From: an uncultured Erysipelotrichaceae bacterium | GTDB lineage: Bacteria; Bacillota_I; Bacilli_A; Erysipelotrichales; Coprobacillaceae | DNA length: 32,664 nucleotides | Direction of reading: 5' to 3' | Assembly: GCA_947074115.1 (NCBI GenBank) | Contig: CAMTOK010000013.1 | Span: 1-32,664, forward strand | Part shown: one piece after another, positions 27,117-32,664 of the stretch | How positions within the stretch are numbered: position 1 is the first letter of the stretch | How the letters are laid out: each line of letters opens with the position of its first letter | Translations under genes and position numbers: made by a program | Notes under the pieces: generated by a model | Database searches by the model: none | What the model was told of the DNA's origin: nothing | What the model saw: the letters and a program-made list of their open reading frames with translations, nothing else

Positions 27117-27146
27117 AAATACACATCATTGATGTGTATTTTTTAT
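27115..27146. terminator. Bidirectional terminator between the envelope operon and the PBP gene
   Basis: Arms ATACACATC and GATGTGTAT around ATT have A and T runs on the two sides. It lies between the stops of two convergent genes. Confidence 0.9.
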
Positions 27147-29008
27147 CTTGATTTAAACCAATAAACAAGGCCACTTTCACTAAAATCGCCAGTGAGAGGA
27201 TCAACAGGAATGGATTGTAATGTCGCTGTTGGACTGTACCATTCTTCTTCTGTTTGTAAGTAATTGGCCATATGCTGGAAGACAACTTTAGGCACCATTT
27301 TATCCTGTGTGATGGTCAGATCCCGATTGTCATCAAAACCTACCCATGATAAGAGAGTGTAATTGGGATTGTATCCAATACATAATGAATCAAAATCACT
27401 TGTCCCTGTTTTACAGGCAAATGTTGTATTTGTCTGATAATTACTCATTGTTGGGTTTGAGTATGTATGATACTCAGATTTAAATGTTGATGTTAATAAT
27501 TGACTTAAAATTAAGCATGTATCACGATCTAATAAAGCAACATCATTGTTTTCACGTTGATAAAGAACTTCATTATTATGATTTGTAATCTTTGTGATTG
27601 TATGAATTTCTCTGTTAATTCCTTGATTTGCGAATGTTGTATAGATATTTGCAACTTCATAAATATTTGTATTTAATGTCCCTAATGCAAGAGAAGGGTG
27701 TGGTGAGACATGTGTATAACCAAATTTATTTAAGGCGTTAACAAGTGCTTGTTCTCCTAAGAACAAGTGCGTTTTAACAGCATAGATATTATCACTTAAT
27801 GCGATAGCTTGAGCCAGCGTAATCTCTGTGTTGGCATAACGATCGCTAAAATTCGTTGGTGCATATGTTTGTCCACTTTCTAATGTAAACTCAGTTGGTG
27901 CACTCAGGAACTTAGTATTAGGCGTAAAACCGTTCTCTAAGGCTACGTAATAAAGGAGTGGCTTGATTGTTGATGCGATTTGCCTTTGTGCATCAGTCGC
28001 CCGATTAAACTGCGACAGAGCATAGTCCTTTCCACCAACAAGGGCCATAACACCAGCATCATCATTGGAGACAACCATACTGGATATTTCAAGTTCACCC
28101 TTATCATTCATATTGTCACTAACAGTGGCTTCTAATTCATTTTGTGTATCAGAATCCATTGTTGTATAAATATTTAATCCTTGGTTAATATAATTTTCTT
28201 CATAGAATCCTAAATCAGTTAATTCTTGTATAACTGTATCTTTATAATAAGGATGTTGATTTTTAGATGCTGAAGTTGGATTTTCATTTAAAACAAATTC
28301 AGTATTCTGTATTTCTAATGATTTTTCTTCTGTAATATATTCATCTTCAACCAAACGATCTAAAACAAGCTTTTGTCTTTCCTTTGCAGCAACCAAATCG
28401 ATGTATGGAGAATAATATGAAGGTCCATTTATAACTCCTGCTAACATTGTTGCTTCATTTAAATCAAGTTCACTTGGTTTTTTATTAAAATAATATTGTG
28501 AAGCATTTTTAATACCATAGATTCCATGTCCAAAAAAAACAGTATTGACATAACCTTGTAAAATGGTATCTTTATCGTAATGGGTTTCCAAACGTATTGT
28601 TAGAAAAGCCTCCTTGATCTTTCTTTCCCATGTTTTATCGTTTGTGAGAAAGAGAAGACGGGCATACTGTTGAGAGATTGTACTCGCTCCTTGTGACTTA
28701 CTTGCCACTAGGTTCTTCACAACTGCTCTTGATATCCCAACAATATCAAACCCTAAATGTGAATAAAAACGATGATCTTCAATAGAGACGATCGCAACTA
28801 AAAAATCTTCAGATATCTCATTTAATGAGACATCGTTACTTTGTTCATCAGATTGGTAAAATAATGCGCCTTGGTCATCATACATCTTGATATAATGTCC
28901 TTGTCCTATTTGAGGTGCCTCCATAAAAAAGCCTACCCCATATATGATCATGACACAAACTATCCCGAGTATGAGAACTCTACGTGCCCATAACACTAAA
29001 GTTTTCAA
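27143..29008 (-). CDS. Class A penicillin-binding protein (PBP1A-type)
   Basis: A peptidoglycan glycosyltransferase/transpeptidase of about 621 residues. A signal anchor (about 8-30) precedes the GT51 domain, with catalytic E77 in EDHRFYSHLGFD, GASTISQQYAR, and GYVNTVFFGHGIYG. The penicillin-binding transpeptidase domain has S346-T-I-K349, S405-D-N407 and K533-T-G535, all intact. It polymerises and crosslinks peptidoglycan on the outer face. I chose TTG 29008 because GAGGTGG (29020-29014) lies five bases upstream; a GTG at 29017 falls inside that site. The C-terminus is short, without extra domains. Confidence 0.94.
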   Translation of the reverse strand: MKTLVLWARRVLILGIVCVMIIYGVGFFMEAPQIGQGHYIKMYDDQGALFYQSDEQSNDVSLNEISEDFLVAIVSIEDHRFYSHLGFDIVGISRAVVKNLVASKSQGASTISQQYARLLFLTNDKTWERKIKEAFLTIRLETHYDKDTILQGYVNTVFFGHGIYGIKNASQYYFNKKPSELDLNEATMLAGVINGPSYYSPYIDLVAAKERQKLVLDRLVEDEYITEEKSLEIQNTEFVLNENPTSASKNQHPYYKDTVIQELTDLGFYEENYINQGLNIYTTMDSDTQNELEATVSDNMNDKGELEISSMVVSNDDAGVMALVGGKDYALSQFNRATDAQRQIASTIKPLLYYVALENGFTPNTKFLSAPTEFTLESGQTYAPTNFSDRYANTEITLAQAIALSDNIYAVKTHLFLGEQALVNALNKFGYTHVSPHPSLALGTLNTNIYEVANIYTTFANQGINREIHTITKITNHNNEVLYQRENNDVALLDRDTCLILSQLLTSTFKSEYHTYSNPTMSNYQTNTTFACKTGTSDFDSLCIGYNPNYTLLSWVGFDDNRDLTITQDKMVPKVVFQHMANYLQTEEEWYSPTATLQSIPVDPLTGDFSESGLVYWFKSR

Positions 29009-29042
29009 AAAAACCACCTCGTATTCATTTTTACCTAAAATA

Positions 29043-29051
29043 TGTTATAAT
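29043..29051 (+). promoter_or_regulatory. Extended -10 promoter of the DUF1934-cls unit
   Basis: TGTTATAAT is a perfect TGn-TATAAT, 20 bases before the start codon. The -35 region (29023-29029) is weak. Confidence 0.7.
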
Positions 29052-29070
29052 ATTCAAGGTGAGATAAATT

Positions 29071-29478
29071 ATGTATAAAACAAAACAAATTCAATATAAA
29101 CTAATTATTAAACATGATACCCATAAAGAAACGGTTGAATACAAATGTCAAGGGATCTTAAAAGAAGATCATAAGACACTCATTCAATTTAAAGGAGATG
29201 AGGGCGTCATTACTATTCATTATTCTCAAGAGTGTATAGATCTTATACACAATGATTCTAAACTTATTCTAAAGATTAATGAAAGAGTAAAAAATCTCTA
29301 TCAAACACCATATGGTGATATGGTGTTATATACATATTTAAAACAGTCATCATTTGATCATGACGTTTTAAAAATAACTTATGAACTATTTGATGAAACA
29401 CATAAAGTGTCAACAAATTATATAATGGTTCAACTCTCAGAAGTCTTTATAGGAGGAAGTGAGAATGAAAATCTTTAA
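29071..29478 (+). CDS. DUF1934 (YwiB-like) beta-barrel protein
   Basis: 135 residues without signal peptide or membrane span, rich in predicted beta strands. YQTPYGDMVLYTYLKQ (near 76-91) resembles the conserved T-x-x-G-x-L core of the DUF1934/YwiB family, small cytoplasmic calycin-like barrels of unknown role. The neighbourhood supports the call: in Bacillus ywiB is directly upstream of argS, and argS is two genes downstream here. The start ATG follows AAGGTGAG. Its end overlaps the cardiolipin synthase gene by 14 bases. Confidence 0.75.
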   Translation: MYKTKQIQYKLIIKHDTHKETVEYKCQGILKEDHKTLIQFKGDEGVITIHYSQECIDLIHNDSKLILKINERVKNLYQTPYGDMVLYTYLKQSSFDHDVLKITYELFDETHKVSTNYIMVQLSEVFIGGSENENL

Positions 29479-30976
29479 AGCCTTATCAAGTCGAATATTT
29501 ATTTTTGGTTTGTTAATGGTGATTCAAGCATCATGGATCTTTTTATTGACGTTCAATATCATTGAATCAAATCGATGGATTGAAACCTTATTGTCTTTAA
29601 TAAGTGTCCTTGTTGTTCTTGCGATATTAATGAAACAAGATAATCCCTCATATAAAATTTCTTGGATTATCTTAATCTTATGCTTCCCCATCTTTGGTGG
29701 TTTATTATACATATTTGTTGGTAATAAAAAACCATCACGTATTATTAGACGTTCAACACAACCTATATTAGATGAAATGAAAGGTGAAATGTTAATGTCT
29801 AATGAATGTTCTAAAGATCTTGATAATCAAGTGTCTTATGGCTTTTCATATTTAAAGGCAATGGGATTTGGAACATATCAAAATACAACTTCAAAATACT
29901 ATCCTTTAGGGGAATATTGTTATATAGATTTATTAAGGGATTTAAAACAAGCAAAACATTATATCTTCATGGAATACTTTATTGTGAGTGATGGAAGAAT
30001 GTTTAATCAAATTTTGGCAATCCTTAAAGAGAAGGTCAAAGAGGGGGTAGAGGTCCGCTTCATGTATGATGACTTTGGTAGTTTGACGACATTGCCTTAT
30101 CATTATGAAAGAGAACTCGAAAACAGTGGTATCAAATCATTGGTCTTCAATCCATTTAAACCTGTATTATCAGTAGCGATGAATCATCGTGATCATAGAA
30201 AGATTTGTGTTATAGATGGGTATATTGGCTATAGTGGTGGTTTCAATCTAGCAGATGAATACATTAACTGTGAAGAAAGATTTGGACATTGGAAAGATAC
30301 TGGTATTCGTTTAGAAGGTGAAGCAGTATGGAATCTATGTGCTATGTTTTTATCTTTATGGAATGCATTTAGAAAAGAAGATTATGATTACTCTATCTAT
30401 AAACCAAAACATCATCAAGTGAAGAATGTTCCTACTGATGGATATGTTGTTCCTTATGGAGATTCACCACTTGATAATGATCGTATAGGTGAAGATGTCT
30501 ATTTAAATTTAATTCAACAAGCAAAAAATGAAATCTTAATTATGACACCGTATTTTATTATTGATGATACGATGATCAAAGCATTTGAAATTGCTTGTAA
30601 AAAAGGTGTAAAAGTAAAAATTATCACACCAGGTATTCCAGATAAACGAACAGTTTATCGTGTCACACGTTCTTATTATCACCATTTAATTGAATATGGT
30701 GTAGAATTCTATGAATATTGTCCTGGGTTCTTACATGCGAAAGGAATCTTAGTTGATAACGAAATCGCTACCGTTGGAACAATTAATTTTGATTATAGAA
30801 GTCTCTATTTACACTTTGAATGTAACGTTCTTTTATATAAGACAAAGAGTATTGAAGATATTGCTTTAGACTTTAAAAAGACGCTTTCACTCAGTAAGAA
30901 AATAGATGTAAAATACAGTAAAAAATACCTTGGAATCTATGAATCTATATTAAGATTATTTGCGCCGTTAATGTAA
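29465..30976 (+). CDS. cls: Cardiolipin synthase (phospholipase D type)
   Basis: 503 residues from ATG 29465, eight bases after AGGAGG; a GTG at 29459 is too close to the site. Two N-terminal spans (about 8-30 and 36-55), and a third near 65-85 (SWIILILCFPIFGGLLYIFVG, in part), are followed by two PLD domains. The HKD motifs are H244-R-K246-x4-D251 with GGFN after it, and H424-A-K426-x4-D431 with GTINFD after it. It joins two phosphatidylglycerols to make cardiolipin at the membrane. It is coupled to the DUF1934 gene by overlap. Confidence 0.95.
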   Translation: MKIFKALSSRIFIFGLLMVIQASWIFLLTFNIIESNRWIETLLSLISVLVVLAILMKQDNPSYKISWIILILCFPIFGGLLYIFVGNKKPSRIIRRSTQPILDEMKGEMLMSNECSKDLDNQVSYGFSYLKAMGFGTYQNTTSKYYPLGEYCYIDLLRDLKQAKHYIFMEYFIVSDGRMFNQILAILKEKVKEGVEVRFMYDDFGSLTTLPYHYERELENSGIKSLVFNPFKPVLSVAMNHRDHRKICVIDGYIGYSGGFNLADEYINCEERFGHWKDTGIRLEGEAVWNLCAMFLSLWNAFRKEDYDYSIYKPKHHQVKNVPTDGYVVPYGDSPLDNDRIGEDVYLNLIQQAKNEILIMTPYFIIDDTMIKAFEIACKKGVKVKIITPGIPDKRTVYRVTRSYYHHLIEYGVEFYEYCPGFLHAKGILVDNEIATVGTINFDYRSLYLHFECNVLLYKTKSIEDIALDFKKTLSLSKKIDVKYSKKYLGIYESILRLFAPLM

Positions 30977-30984
30977 GAAAATCA

Positions 30985-31012
30985 TTGACTATATAAGGAA
31001 ATGTGATATTGT
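30985..31012 (+). promoter_or_regulatory. Promoter of argS
   Basis: TTGACT at 30985-30990, a 16-base spacer ending in TGA, and TATTGT at 31007-31012. The leader is too short for a T-box. No terminator separates cls from argS, so read-through may add to expression. Confidence 0.65.
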
Positions 31013-31042
31013 ATTTAGGTATGATATATAAAGGAGGAGACT

Positions 31043-32664
31043 ATGGCTGTTAATAAAATTGAACTTTCTTTAAAAGAAGTCTTAAAACAAGCAATCATTG
31101 ATTTAAACTATGTAGATGATTATGAATTAGATAAAATAGTCATTGAAATTCCTAAAGATAAAGCTCATGGTGATTATTCTAGTAATATTGCAATGCAATT
31201 AACGAAAGTCCTTAAGCAAAATCCTAGGGAAATTGCGAATAATATTATTTCAGCAATTAATAAAGAAGCTGGTAATATTAATCAAGTAGAAATAGCAGGA
31301 CCTGGTTTCATAAACTTATTTTTAAATAAAGATGCTATGACATCAATTATAAAAGAAGTCTTAAATGAACAAGATAATTATGGAACATCAACATATGGTC
31401 AAAATATTAAATATAATATAGAGTATGTATCAGCAAACCCAACTGGTGACTTACATTGTGGTCATGCGAAAGGGGCAGCTGTTGGAGATAGTATTTGTCG
31501 TATCATGAAAGCGGCAGGTTATGATGTTGTTGGTGAATATTACATCAATGATGCAGGTAACCAAATTACGAATTTAGCAATATCTTTATATGTAAGATAT
31601 TTAGGATTGTTTGGAATTGAAAAAGAAATTCCAGCTGATGGATATCAAGGTAAAGATATTATTGAAATTGCGAAAAAGATTAAAGAAGATCTTGGTGATA
31701 AATATGTAGAAGCAAGTGAAGAAGAAGCGTTAGCTTACTTTAGAGAACTTGGAACAAAATACCAACTACAAAAGATCAAAGATATCTTAAAAGAATATCG
31801 TGTAGAACACGATGTTTGGTTTAGTGAAACATCTTTATATACTGAGAACAAAATTGTTCCAGCAATTGAAGAATTAAAAAACAAAGGTTACACATATGAA
31901 TTAGATGGGGCTTTATGGTTTAGATCTACTGATTTCGGAGATGATAAAGACCGTGTCTTAATTAAATCTGATGGAAGCTATACATATTTAACTCCTGATA
32001 TTGCATATCATTTAAATAAATTAAATAGAGGATATGAATATCTTGTCGATTTACTTGGTGCAGATCATCATGGTTATATCAACCGTATGAAAGCAGCAAT
32101 TCAAGCATTAGGATATAATGCTGATCAGTTAAATATTGATATTATGCAAATGGTAAGAATGGTTGAAAACGGTGAAGTCGTTAAAATGAGTAAACGTACT
32201 GGTAACGCAGTAACAATCAAAGACTTAATTGAAGATATTGGTGTTGATGCTGCACGTTATTTCTTTGCAGCAAAAGCAGCAAATACACCATATGACTTTG
32301 ATTTAGGATTAGCGAAATCAAATTCAAATGAAAACCCTGTTTACTATGCACAATATGCTCATGCGAGAATGTGTTCTATTGAAGCGCAAGCAAAACAATT
32401 AGGTGTAGAAGCAAGTGATCACTTTGAGTTATTAACTCATGAAAAAGAGATTGAACTTGTTAAACATATTAATGAATTAAGAAACGAAGTTGTTGAAAGT
32501 GCAAAACAAAGAGCACCACACAAAATCGCAAACTATATTCAAAAACTTGCTTCATTATTCCATACATTCTATAATGATTGTTATGTATTAGATGAAAACA
32601 ATTTAGAATTATCTGCACAAAGATTAGCATTAGTCAGTGCAACTCGTATTACATTAAAAAATAG
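31043..32664 (+). CDS. argS: Arginyl-tRNA synthetase (3' end cut by window)
   Basis: 540 codons are visible from ATG 31043, behind AAAGGAGGAG; the family is usually about 550-560 residues, so only the last few are missing. An N-terminal tRNA-binding Add-1-type domain (about 1-110) includes KDKAHGDYSSNIAMQL. The class I catalytic core has the HIGH variant H138-C-G-H141 in PTGDLHCGHAKGA and the KMSKS variant K381-M-S-K384-R-T-G-N. The C-terminal DALR anticodon-binding domain includes NPVYYAQYAHAR. It charges tRNA-Arg. The bacterial type with a KMSK motif is clear. Confidence 0.97.
   Translation, partial: MAVNKIELSLKEVLKQAIIDLNYVDDYELDKIVIEIPKDKAHGDYSSNIAMQLTKVLKQNPREIANNIISAINKEAGNINQVEIAGPGFINLFLNKDAMTSIIKEVLNEQDNYGTSTYGQNIKYNIEYVSANPTGDLHCGHAKGAAVGDSICRIMKAAGYDVVGEYYINDAGNQITNLAISLYVRYLGLFGIEKEIPADGYQGKDIIEIAKKIKEDLGDKYVEASEEEALAYFRELGTKYQLQKIKDILKEYRVEHDVWFSETSLYTENKIVPAIEELKNKGYTYELDGALWFRSTDFGDDKDRVLIKSDGSYTYLTPDIAYHLNKLNRGYEYLVDLLGADHHGYINRMKAAIQALGYNADQLNIDIMQMVRMVENGEVVKMSKRTGNAVTIKDLIEDIGVDAARYFFAAKAANTPYDFDLGLAKSNSNENPVYYAQYAHARMCSIEAQAKQLGVEASDHFELLTHEKEIELVKHINELRNEVVESAKQRAPHKIANYIQKLASLFHTFYNDCYVLDENNLELSAQRLALVSATRITLKN

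Noticed and set aside
26917-27285. 122-codon minus-strand open frame across the convergent gene ends
   Set aside because: It overlaps the PBP C-terminus in another frame, the bidirectional terminator and the transglutaminase catalytic region; no ribosome binding site.
31013-31042. T-box or other riboswitch before argS
   Set aside because: The leader between the promoter and the start codon is only about 25 bases, too short for a riboswitch.

Overview
The window is a chromosomal segment of an AT-rich, low-GC Gram-positive bacterium (Bacillota). A T-box leader, strong AGGAGG-type ribosome binding sites, lipoprotein signal peptides, a class A PBP, a DUF1934 gene close to argS and an AdhE all support this. 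Codon use and gene content resemble fermentative gut lineages such as Erysipelotrichia/Coprobacillaceae, but that placement is inference. TGA is used as a stop, so this is not a Mycoplasma-type code. I see no rRNA, tRNA, CRISPR, phage or insertion sequence.

Layout. 1-800 (-): a PAP2 phosphatase cut by the window edge. 987-10920: a promoter, a T-box leader and an eight-gene branched-chain amino acid operon in the order leuA (type 2), ilvN, ilvC, leuC, leuD, leuB, ilvD, ilvB, closed by a bidirectional terminator. 10919-11224 (-): a small rhodanese. 11357-13384: pgk-tpiA under a near-consensus promoter. 13395-15258: a V4R-domain sensor translationally coupled to a diguanylate cyclase. 15321-18247: an AEC permease, a lipoprotein and a Ca2+/Na+ exchanger-type transporter. 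18250-21029: adhE with a Rex-like dyad in its promoter. 21102-27146: a seven-gene cell-envelope operon. 27143-29008 (-): a class A PBP, convergent to it. 29043-end: DUF1934 protein, cardiolipin synthase and argS (cut by the window edge).

The most interesting region is 21102-25375. It has the parts of the teichoic acid D-alanylation (Dlt) machine, but the D-alanine ligase DltA is replaced by an FkbH-type HAD protein. The genes are a DltD-like SGNH protein, FkbH-like HAD, acyl carrier protein, MBOAT acyltransferase, and a 39-residue single-span microprotein ending in V-L-Y-Q-G-F, which resembles the DltX acyl-shuttle hexapeptide F-I-Y-N-E-F. FkbH proteins make glyceryl-ACP from 1,3-bisphosphoglycerate, so the simplest prediction is export of a glyceryl (or similar hydroxyacyl) ester onto a cell-surface polymer. 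A lipoprotein and a membrane-anchored Ig-like/transglutaminase protein follow in the same operon.

The BCAA operon encodes the common ilv pathway (IlvB/N, IlvC, IlvD) and the whole leucine branch (LeuA, LeuC/D, LeuB). The transaminase and threonine deaminase are not in the window. Its leader has a Leu CTC specifier candidate, but the antiterminator bulge reads TGGA where a Leu tRNA with A73 would call for TGGT.
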